NCBI GenBank assembly: GCA_030141605.1 | Contig: JAQGDQ010001569.1 | Span: forward strand, 1 to 34,379 | DNA: 34,379 nt | DNA from: Tubiluchus corallicola | Taxonomy: Eukaryota > Priapulida > Priapulimorpha > Priapulimorphida > Tubiluchidae | Direction: 5' to 3' | Part shown: positions 24,565 through 33,270 of the stretch, piece by piece | Layout of the letters: the number at the start of each line of letters is the position of its first letter | How positions within the stretch are numbered: the first letter of the stretch is position 1 | Position numbers and translations under genes: made by a program | The notes under the pieces: generated by a model | Told to the model about the DNA's origin: nothing | Seen by the model: the letters and a program-made list of their open reading frames with translations, nothing else | Databases searched by the model: none

Positions 24565-25139
24565 ATTCACATACCGTCTACGGCCATATCACATTGAAAA
24601 CACCGGTTCTCGTCTGATCACCGAAGTTAAGCAACGTAGAGCCTGGTTAGTACTTAAATGGGTGACCGCCTAGGCATACCAGGTGCTATAGGCCTGCGGG
24701 ATGCCCACACTGTATCTCGACACTAGGCGGAGGAGCTGCACAAGCAGCCAACGGCTAGAGGGCGGAGGAGGTCAAGTGGCCATGTGTAGAGGAGTAAACC
24801 TTCCAAATCAGGAGTGGAGCCTCGAAGGCATACCAGTGCAGCATGCTTACTGACTCCGGCAGCTCCTGCAGCCAACCTGGTGCCAAACGTATCGCTCCGC
24901 TTTCCTTTGGACTGCACCAGGGAGGAAGAGAGGGGGTTCCTGCTGTCTGGGCAACTCCTGCTCCATACACCTTGCCCAGGCGTGCGCCCTGTAGAGGCTA
25001 CTCCAGTGGCTGAAGGATTGGACTGCTCAGCCACAGTCGATGCTGCAGCTCCATCAATGTGATCAATAACTGACTCTCTTGGCGCACATTCCATTGTCTT
25101 CCGAGACAGAAGGATGCCAACAAAACAAATTCACATACC
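24565..25139 (+). mobile_element. full-length 5S-rRNA-headed SINE, with target-site duplications
   Basis: The element proper is 24576-25128 (553 bp). A perfect 11-bp duplication, ATTCACATACC, lies immediately outside it at 24565-24575 and 25129-25139, which shows integration of a retrotransposed copy. The head (24576-24695) is 5S rRNA-derived; the ~430-bp body is GC-rich and of unknown origin; the tail is CAA-rich (CCAACAAAACAA). There is no run of four T on the sense strand across the element, as expected for a transcript that RNA polymerase III must read through. A second, 5'-truncated copy lies on the other strand at 29880-30373. It belongs to the SINE3-type (5S-headed) class; the specific family is not recognised. 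Confidence 0.92.
24576..24695 (+). ncRNA. 5S rRNA-derived head of the SINE (not a functional 5S gene)
   Basis: It begins GTCTACGGCCATATCAC and follows animal 5S rRNA over its full ~120-nt length, through ACCGGTTCTCGTCTGATCAC, GAAGTTAAGCAACG (box A), TTAGTACTTAAATGGGTGAC and CCGCCTAGGCATACC (box C region), to GGTGCTATAGGC. The intermediate element is degraded (TAGAGCCTGG where canonical 5S has CGGGCCCGG). There is no T-run terminator after the 3' end; the sequence continues straight into the SINE body. In cells it would act as the internal TFIIIA-dependent promoter of the SINE. Confidence 0.9.
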
Positions 25140-25542
25140 ACCTCTGTTATACGAACCATTCCCATTTCCACTTCTCCTCCGCCCATGTACAGAGCTCGGT
25201 CGGTCGGTCAGTTGGTTAGATGAGTGACTTCTCAGGTTGATTGGTAAATTGGTTGGTAGTTCGTTCCCTTGGGTCGTTTTCTTGTGCTAGTGTAATTATT
25301 CGTTTGTTGTACGTAATCAACCGTCGTTAGAATCATCATACAGTTGTGTATTTACACGTGTTCTCACATGCTGTTTACCAGGCGGATAGACAACGTAAAT
25401 GGATGGTCTCTGTTACCGTGACAAGACGGTCTTGGTTTTGAACGGCTGTACTATCTTGGCAATAAATTATCAAAGCTTTCAAAGCCATGTCATTAATTGC
25501 GAAAGTGATAATCATTTCTCACCATAAAATTGTCAAGTCGTG
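25140..25542. other. no gene seen
   Basis: Single-copy-looking sequence. A short run of GGTCGGTCGGTC at about 25196-25210 is the only repeat. Confidence 0.4.
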
Positions 25543-25659
25543 GAACTGTTTGCAGTAATACTGCTTAATACGACCATGGCTGAACTGTTTGCAGTAATAC
25601 TGCTTAATACGACCATGGCTGAACTGTTTGCAGTAATACTGCTTAATACGACCATGGCT
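25543..25659 (+). repeat. 39-bp perfect tandem repeat, three units
   Basis: Units at 25543, 25582 and 25621, each GAACTGTTTGCAGTAATACT followed by 19 more bases, are identical to each other. A multiple-of-three unit keeps a frame open, which explains the repetitive peptide it would encode. Confidence 0.97.
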
Positions 25660-26615
25660 GGGTTAAAGAGTCACGTGGTACGAACTCCTCACAGTCACAA
25701 CTTGGTACCCCCGCTAGTAAATTACTTTGTTAGTCTACATCCCTGTTGTGGAATACTGGAAACCTGAATGTAAAAAATAACAAGGTGTGCCGGACGGCTT
25801 GTCTGCGCTTGACAGATCTTAGCAAGACAATAAAATTCCAGCTGATACACGCTATGAAATTTGGAACATAGTTGACGAAGTACTCGTGCCCATTAACTCC
25901 TAGTTTGCAAAATTTGCAAATTAAAAGCGATTTAGACACGCAGGTTTTCATCATTGCATTGCAAATTAGCGTTATCTACCTTCGTACCATTTAATTTGTA
26001 CACAGGTAGTACATTTCGTACAAAGACAATACAATAAAAAGTCATTTATTGTAGGTAGTAGTTAAAAAGTAAGCAGAAAATCACGAAAAAATATGAAAAA
26101 ACATCAAAACTATAATAAATTAAATATATAAAAAAGGGTTGAAAAGAATAGATAAATACAAATAGAAACAACTGTAAAAAAAGCATTGCAATCGTAATGC
26201 AAGTCATTTGTACACTCTGTGTATATAAATGTTATATATGTATATATGTATGTATATTCAAAAACATTTATACAGATCTTCCTTTTCTAGGAACATGAGC
26301 CTATGCATTTGGGAATCGACAGCCCATATAACATCTTTAATAAAATTTGCAATACACAACTGAAAGTATTATTAATATCAGTGTAATTATTTCCTTGAAA
26401 ATATGAAAAGGGAAAGCCATGAAAAGACCCTACCAGGCGGTTAAAATCAGGGACCACAAGTGAGCTATGTGAGCACTATGTGAGCACTAGTGAGCTATGC
26501 TTCTTTCCATCTTAATCACTTCAGTGATAAAAACGCTTCTGGCGTGCAATGAAGATCTGTTTGATCCAGCAATACATGACCAAATATTTATTTCTACTGC
26601 CGCAGTGTCACTAAC
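25660..26615. other. AT-rich, possibly the 3' UTR of another retroelement
   Basis: 26030-26290 is very AT-rich with ATATATGTATATATGTATG near 26240. On the minus strand a short frame precedes it at about 26288-26400. This layout recalls a LINE 3' end, but no diagnostic motif is present, so nothing is named. Confidence 0.3.
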
Positions 26616-26692
26616 TTAAAAGAAAACTGGATGATTATGTAAACATTAGTTCAGAATAAAGAATGCTCTAAAATATTGAAAACTACAATAGC
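26616..26692 (-). repeat. dispersed repeat R3, copy 2
   Basis: Reverse complement of 3634-3710 with few mismatches. Confidence 0.7.
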
Positions 26693-27428
26693 TTATGTTT
26701 AAATGAAAGCTTAGACTAAATAATAATTACCTCTGATACTCAAATTTCGTTAAACTTTCAAAACTACGCGCGGCTCAGTGAATCTACTAACATTGGCAGC
26801 GACGCCTTTTTGTCACATGCGCGTGGCCGACAAATAGAAGGCGGTACCGTGATAACCATGTCATGAACTGCAGTGTTAGATTCTGACATAGTATTATGTA
26901 GAGCCCATTTTCGTGACATCATGCGTTTAAACAATTCTGTAACACTTACGCAAACGTGTTTGATGCGCAAGGGAAGATGCCTGCCATTGCACAAACTGTG
27001 GTTAGTTTCTGACGTAAGCAATAGCTGTGTTCGGTTGCCGTTAATTAACTTTTTAAGCTAATTATTCAAATATAAGGAACAATTGCTAACTTTTATGGGC
27101 AAGAAAATGTATATTTTGAACAGTAAATTAAAATGAGATTGAGTCTAAACAATCGTCCGGTCTTCCTTTAGCTGCTTCTGTAGCTTGCTTAGTTTGAATA
27201 TTCGTCATAAAAGCTGCTGACATCTGCTGACGCTCGAGTTCGAACCGCAGCTTAGTGAAAATGTTTTGTTTTTTCTCCAGCAAGGTGCTTCTGTATTTAT
27301 TCCGTTACGGGGAAGCTGGTGCAAACACTGTGACTTTTTAGCTCAATGTTTGACAATGCTGAAACCATGCTGCGCAGTCTTATCTGTAAAAGTCGAAATG
27401 TCTTTCCGCAAGTTGTTTGCAAATTGCC
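26693..27428. other. no gene; short R3-like piece at 27148-27171
   Basis: AACAATCGTCCGGTCTTCCT at 27150 matches the right end of R3. The remainder shows no supported frame. Confidence 0.4.
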
Positions 27429-27519
27429 CTGTTGTCATTTTCTCCACGTGAATTAATGCCATCTGGTGGCGGCGCTGTTGTCATTTTCTCCACGTGAATT
27501 AATGCCATCTGGTGGCGTT
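27429..27519 (+). repeat. 46-bp tandem duplication with CACGTG and CCATCTGGTGGCG
   Basis: Two adjacent copies start CTGTTGTCATTTTCTCCACG at 27429 and 27475. Each carries an E-box (CACGTG) and a CCATCTGGTGGCG motif that partly resembles a CTCF core (two mismatches to the usual core). Confidence 0.93.
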
Positions 27520-28014
27520 CCTGGAAGCCAGTGCGGACAAATTTGATCGGCGCAATCTAATAAGAATCTCTCGCGCGCTTGTCAGCTGTTTTAAAGCTTC
27601 ATTACAGGTGGATAAAAATCAGCCCGCGACCATTTTAGTAATCCCAGAATGCCTGCAGAGGACAATGTAAAGTCACTAGAAATCACACCATCTCACTTGT
27701 GGAGCAGCCACAAGATATTGGAAGCAAAATTAAGCTATGAAGTGGCAAATTTAGTGCACAACATTATTACCAATACGCTGTCCGCGTGCCGTTATTAGGC
27801 TTGTATTACCGCTCAGAAACACTATTGTATTCATAGTGGATTCATTGACTTGCTGGTAGAAATTGTTGATGGCTAATTTTGCAGCTCAATTAAAGACCGA
27901 CGATTATTCTAATGAAATTTTTGAGTTTGGAGTTACTTTGTTTTGAATCTCACTGCAGTAGGGTATTAATTTTTCTTGTTAAAATATACATTTTCTTGCT
28001 TATAAAAGTTTAGT
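27520..28014. other. no gene seen upstream of the LINE
   Basis: Single-copy-looking, AT-rich. The 5' boundary of the LINE that follows is uncertain and could lie slightly inside this stretch. Confidence 0.4.
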
Positions 28015-30538
28015 GTTCTTTAATTAATGTGTTCTTTGCAAGTAATTGCACCTTAGACACTAGCAATGCTTCTCTACCTGCGTATCAGCCATTTACCAAA
28101 ACATCATTGTCTTGTATTAATCTGCCAGAGGACCTTGTTTCTTCTTTACTACGTAATGTTAATAGAACCAAATCAACCGGGCCAGACGGTATAAGTACAA
28201 AAATATTAAAATTTTGTTCGCAGTCTATGTCCTTACCGTTAACAAAATTGTTTATTATGTCTTTAAGAAATGTTGCTACTGAGTAGAAATGTACTAGCAT
28301 GTATCCCGCATTTTAAAAAATAATAGAGAAGAAATACAAAATTATCGAGCAATAACTTTACTCTCCTGTACTCTAAAATATTAGAAAGACTTGTGTTTAA
28401 AAAGTTAACTGGGTTTAATTCTGGCTTCCTCAATGTCAGAAAACTTTTGATAAAGTGTGGCGTACTTTACTTCTACTTAAATTAAAACTTATATTATACT
28501 TAAAGTATAAGTAAAAGTACTTAAGTATAATTAAATTATACTTAAAAGTGGGCGTTAAAGGTCAATTATTAAGTTGCCGGAGATTTTATATGAATAATCG
28601 TTTTCAGAAGGTCGTTATTGATGGTGCTGAGTCGGATATATTATTTTTAAAAGCTGGTGTTCATCCCACAAGGGTCTATTTTGGGACCTCTTTTATTTCT
28701 TGTTTATACGAATGATATCATTCTAAATATACAATGTGATGTATGCCTTTTTGCCGACGATACGGCCATTTTGGATACTGCAGATGACCCTGTGAACTCA
28801 GCTAATCTTTTAAATTCTGACTTAGACGTCGTCCATAATTGGGCCAGCAAGTGGCTTGTAAATTTTAACCCTAAAAAAACTGAAGTTGTGTTTTTCACAT
28901 GTAAAGTTGGTTAGCAAAATCACCCTCCTTTATATTTGATAACTCTATTCTTACTCATATAACTCATCATTAGCCGTTTGGGTATTTATTTGTCAAGAAT
29001 TTAAAATTAGTATCATGTTAATGAATAAGTTATTGCAGCTCAATCAAAACTGCGTATTCTGAAATAACTTTTTTACATATTAAATATGATCATTTATTTC
29101 AAAGTATTACATTGCCAGCTACTGCATATACTAACATGGTGTGGTCTGGTTTTGGCAGTGGCATCTCGAATTTGTACTGACGCAATGTGAGGGTTTCTCT
29201 CACGACGATACATTTTACGACGCAGATTTTAACCCAATGCAGCTTAAACTGTTTAAATAATATTTCCACTTACGTTTTCTGTATAAAATTATCAATCAGT
29301 TAGCTCCAACATATCTGTGTGATATATTACTACCAAGAGTCAGAGATATCAAAGAGATATCACATCATATCTAGTACGCAATGGTGATCATTTTAGAAAC
29401 TTTAAACATCATTCGTCGTCATTTTTGCTTCTGCTATAGATTCGTGGAATGTTCTTTTTTATATATTCGTAATAGCGTGTCCTTATCGTCTTATACATAA
29501 ACCGTAAATTATCCGTTCTTCAGCACACACGAATGAGGGTTGACTTTTCTCAACTAAACTTTGACCTGAATTTCTCATTTTCTAATTAGCTGCCCGTTAT
29601 ACCACCAGGCTCCAGATATATTACTAAGCAAACTCTGTACTTTGTTAAAGCCTCATAATATTAGAATTTATAATCTGTCAACAGATGGACTCGTTTATCT
29701 CTTTCTTCATGACAATCAACATTTAAATATAGCTGTTAATATTTAAGTATTTAAGCTTGTGCAGAAATTTGTATTTCTAGAAAGCACTTCTAACCATTAT
29801 ATTAGTTTGCATTGTTTACGTAGTAATATTAAAGTAAATCTCAACATTGTTGGCATCTAACAATCTCTATACTGCTAGTTGTTGTTGGTATCCTTCTGTA
29901 TCGGAAGACAATGGAGTGTGCGCCAAGAGAGTCATTTACTGATCACATTGATGGAGCTGCAGTGTCGAGTGTGGCTGAGCAATCCGATCCTTGAACCACT
30001 GGAGTGGCATCTCCAGGGCGCACGCCTGGGCCAGGTGTATGGAGATCCTGAGTTGTCCAGATAGCAGGAACACCCTCTCTTCCTCCCTGGTGTAGTCCAA
30101 AGGAAAGCGGGGCGATACGTTTGGCACCAGCTTGGCTGCAGGAGCGGCCGGAGTCAGTGAGCATGCTGCACTAGTCCGCCTTCGGGGCTCCACTTCTGAT
30201 TTGGAAGGCTTATTCCTCTACACATGGCTGTTGGGTCACTTGACCTCCTCCGTCCTGTAGCCGTTGGCTGCTTGTGCAGTTCCTCCGCCTAGTGTCGAGA
30301 TACAGTGTGGGCATCCCGCAAGCTTACAGCACCAGGTATTCCTAGGCGGTCACCCATCCAAGTACTAACCAGACTCAATACTGCTAGTAGTCATACTGTA
30401 ATGCTTCTACTGTTTGTCTATTGTCTGCACTCTACTAAATGTCACGTTCCATTGGTGAGAACGTTTATCAGTCAAGCCGTTCAAGCCGTTTTGTAACACT
30501 TGCTATTCAATAAAACTACATTTAAACTAAACTAAAAT
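28015..30538 (+). pseudogene. CR1/Jockey-type LINE reverse transcriptase, 5'-truncated and broken, with a nested SINE
   Basis: Plus-strand segments in different frames give a reverse transcriptase in correct order. The finger region has KSTGPDGIS (about 28170-28196). Motif A is TFDKVW with its aspartate codon at 28449. Motif B is PQGSILGPLL (about 28665). Motif C is FADDT at 28750-28764, with both catalytic aspartates intact. Thumb region WASKWL is followed by NFNPKKTE. Beyond that, decayed C-terminal segments run to about 29790, including RNGDHFRNFK (about 29375-29405). No endonuclease domain is present. Defects include a stop at about 28284, loss of the fingers-to-palm segment before motif A, an AT-rich palindromic insert at about 28488-28548, and frame changes before motif B and after 28912. 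A 5S-SINE interrupts the 3' part at 29880-30373. The 3' end after it is AATAAAACTACATTTAAACT plus AAACTAAA. Confidence 0.88.
29865..30388 (-). mobile_element. 5S-headed SINE, copy 2, 5'-truncated, with target-site duplications
   Basis: Minus-strand element 29880-30373 (494 bp). It begins inside the 5S head (TCTGGTTAGTACTTGGATGG), so the first ~65 nt of the 5S part are missing, and then follows copy 1 throughout at roughly nine in ten bases by eye. It ends with a CCAACAACA tail. Flanks 29865-29879 (CTCTATACTGCTAGT) and 30374-30388 (CTCAATACTGCTAGT) agree at 14 of 15 positions, a target-site duplication. A 5' truncation together with duplication supports target-primed reverse transcription. Box C is kept but box A is lost, so this copy could not drive its own transcription. 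Confidence 0.92.
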
Positions 30539-30754
30539 TCGTTTTCAACCGTAATATAAGACTATCAGAAAAAGTTAGCATATGTTAACCTCACTGAATA
30601 GCTACTAAAAAGTGAACACGTGATTTACGTTGCACCCTTTCGGAGCAAAGTGAGACAAGAATGCTTCCACAAACTAGCCCAGTCCTCCCCCTCCCCCTCC
30701 CCATTACTGCAAACTGCAGTCTGAAGAATCAGTACATCTAAGGACAAGAAAACA
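30539..30754. other. no feature seen; short CTCCCC run
   Basis: Holds a short pyrimidine run (TCCCCCTCCCCCTCCCC) at about 30686-30702 and otherwise plain AT-rich sequence. Confidence 0.4.
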
Positions 30755-31170
30755 CTCTTCGTAAACAAAACTAAAAATTCGTCGTGAGATTTCGTACCAC
30801 TTACGTACTGTCTTGTTGCATACAGAGCTTGCCTTTGCAGTAACACTGTATAGAACTTGTGAACTCCCGCGATGATTGTTAGGTGCAATTGTTTTGACGA
30901 TAAGTAGTTTGAAACAATTTACATCGCGTAAAAATTAAAAACCGATCAGAGCATTCGTAGAACACTCTTCGTTAACTAAACAAAAGTTAAACTACTTTAT
31001 ATTGTCAATAAGATGAATAATGTATTTTTGGTGAGCCAGTGGTGCACGCTGGGATAGTAATTCAGTGACGTTTTACCAGTTGGCGCGAACATTACATTCA
31101 AATTATTAAAAAGTTTCTTTTCCAACTACGTAAGCGTTTCAAACAGGAAACAAGTAGCTAAATAATCAAA
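30755..31170 (+). repeat. dispersed repeat R2, copy D (left part)
   Basis: Matches the extended left part of copy B (AACTCCCGCGATGA, GATCAGAGCATTCGTAG) and then the R2 landmarks up to the ACGTAAGCGTTTCAAACAGG region, where the match stops. It is more diverged than copies A and C. Confidence 0.7.
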
Positions 31171-31250
31171 GTTAAATGTGCTTGGTGAAATCAGTGCCTT
31201 CCTTACCAACTGAAACTGAATATCACAAATATCAATATCACAAACTGAAT

Positions 31251-31790
31251 ACATATATATATATAATCTTTATTTACCATTAAAATACATTGATAATCAC
31301 GGATAAAAACTTTACAGAGATGATCAATCAGTGTTAGTTAATAAAAACTTACACTGCTAAAGGCAAATTTAGTGCAATTTAAACTACTGTGCAGTAATGG
31401 AAAGTAACGACGAATAAAATCAAAGATATTTACAACTATGCACAAAAAAATGAAAAAATTATGATGTAATTAATATGGCCGTGGATATATAAATTCTGAA
31501 TTAGTGTGTATGTTGTCGTACAGGTGTCATGGTATTTCATATCTGGTTAATATTAGTGATTTTAATTTTGTTTTAAATGCTGATAGGGACTTGATTGGTT
31601 TAACCTGTAATGGTAGAGAATTGCAAAGTAGAATTGCTTGCTTGATTACAGAGTTCGTTCTGTAGTGGGTATTTGTCCTAATTTGTTTTAGATTGCTTGT
31701 TCTGGAATTAACGATAGGATTTGGAAAAAAAGCTAAATCTGTTATTCTGGAGTGGTTTGCTAACATTTCTATTAATTTTTTTTCTGATAT
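31251..31790 (-). pseudogene. LINE 3' end, inverted second copy of the 21-kb element
   Basis: On the minus strand this repeats the last ~80 codons and the 3' UTR of the element at 21180-21860: FPNPIVNSRTSNLKQIR, then LLCNSLPLQVKPIKSLSAFK, where the usual LWNSLP tryptophan is changed to cysteine. Here the frame reads on to LKSLILTRYEIP beyond the point where copy 1 has a stop. The 3' UTR ends AATAAAGATTATATATATA. It is truncated further than copy 1 at its 5' end (about 31790). Confidence 0.88.
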
Positions 31791-32944
31791 ACTTTGAAAT
31801 TCCCTCTTCTTCCCTTATCACACGTATGAGTTAACTGGACCCCGACTACCCAAGCAGAACACCTGAACTAACACAACATTGATAAACTTAGTTGACCGAT
31901 CTTTTCCGAGAGACCCCGCCGTAGTCGCAGACGACGATCTAGTCAATACTCTGCCAGTTTGAACTGTGAAAGTTTGATTCATGTCCGAATTAACCAAATC
32001 TGACTAAGAACACGTATGCTGTGTGTACTTCACAAGAGTCAGAGGACGGATGAATGGCACATCATATAGCCGGCACATCTCAGCTCTTATACAGCACGTA
32101 AATGCCCACACAATTCCATAATTAACAACTGTTTGCTCTACAAACTCAGCCATTACTCTCTGTCCTATGTTTGTACTGTTATCACTCTTGCTGGCTTCAT
32201 TATATACGATAGTGGGGATAGAGATAACAAGAGTTCAAAATTCAATAAATATTGCAGGTGATTTGATAAGGTAAATATACAGCATAAAGCAACTAGACAT
32301 TGACGAGTTGTTTGTTCTTTTAGACAAAGGGCGACTTCATCCTTTAGGGACCCAGTCAGCTCTAGTAACTAAATTGTTGTGGGATGGAGTTTCCAAATTA
32401 ATTCAATTCAGTTACCTCTAAACGCAAATCTAGCATCAACTCCTAAACGTCATATTAGGCCTATATATTGTTAACAGATTATGATGCTGATGATAACAAT
32501 ACTGACGCTGGCTATCACAACAATTAGACGGCATCTTAACCAAGTTATGTGCAATCCACTCCCCTCGCTACTGCTACAGGCAGTGATAAACATAAACAAA
32601 TCCGCGACCGTCTCATGTGAAGAATAATTTTGTCGTGCATTAGTGAAGCGAGTATAATAATACATCTCAGAATTCAAATTCTGCACAATAGTAAAACGTT
32701 ACCGAGACCCAACTTTCACATTCTGGGCAATAAAGAATTCCAATCAAGTTATCTTCTGAAATTCGTCTCCGATGTGCCACTCACGTTTTCGCATTTACTC
32801 TAAATTTTGTAAAATATTTCAACCGCTGCAGTAAACGTTGGCGCAGACATGTTTCATTTAGTCCGCCAATTGAAAAACCACCATGTGACTGATCACGTAG
32901 TATGACATCACTCGAACACAGTCACAGTGAGTTCCGAGCACGTG
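31791..32944. other. no gene or recognised element
   Basis: Single-copy-looking sequence. A direct repeat of AATATCACAAA lies just outside its left edge near 31220. Frames are short and unconvincing. Confidence 0.45.
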
Positions 32945-33250
32945 TACTATAAAGATTTGTGTTGTGGTTCTGTGACGCCATCTAATATGGCGCCGCCGTG
33001 ACAGTCTAGCGGGGAGTATTTAAAACGAAAACAAACAGGAAATTCTTTTAACGTGAGTATGATAAACGCTTAAGATTGCCTCTAACCGTTATAATTCTTT
33101 AGCCCTTTCTTGTCCTGGACGCTAAATTATTAAAATAATCTAATTACGTAAGCCTTTCAAACAGACAAGCATAATGCAAAGTAATATAACTTTGTTTGGA
33201 AAGTTTTTTGGGACATACTTTACAATAGACTTTTCTTCCCATTTAACTTT
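32945..33250 (+). repeat. dispersed repeat R2, copy E (rearranged)
   Basis: 32945-33117 matches the right half of R2 (GTGACGCC, GAGTATTTAAAACGAAAAC, CTTTCTTGTCCT). 33120-33250 then matches the middle part again (TTACGTAAGCCTTTCAAACA, GGAAAGTTTTTTGGGACA). Two R2 pieces are therefore joined out of order, by rearrangement or from a tandem R2 unit. The 95-bp satellite starts about 20 bp further on. Confidence 0.65.
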
Positions 33251-33270
33251 AAACGGGCCGTTTAAGAAGA

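Noticed and set aside
24576-24695. Functional 5S rRNA gene
   Set aside because: It has no terminator after the 3' end, a degraded intermediate element, flanking target-site duplications, and a second dispersed copy sharing the same downstream body.
24723-25094. Protein-coding gene in the SINE body (frames on both strands, similar peptides at 29936-30193)
   Set aside because: The peptide similarity follows from nucleotide similarity between the two SINE copies. Frames differ in length and are shifted by small insertions between copies.
26288-26400. Retroelement C-terminus on the minus strand
   Set aside because: The frame is open and lies before an AT-rich, UTR-like stretch, but no diagnostic LINE motif was found.
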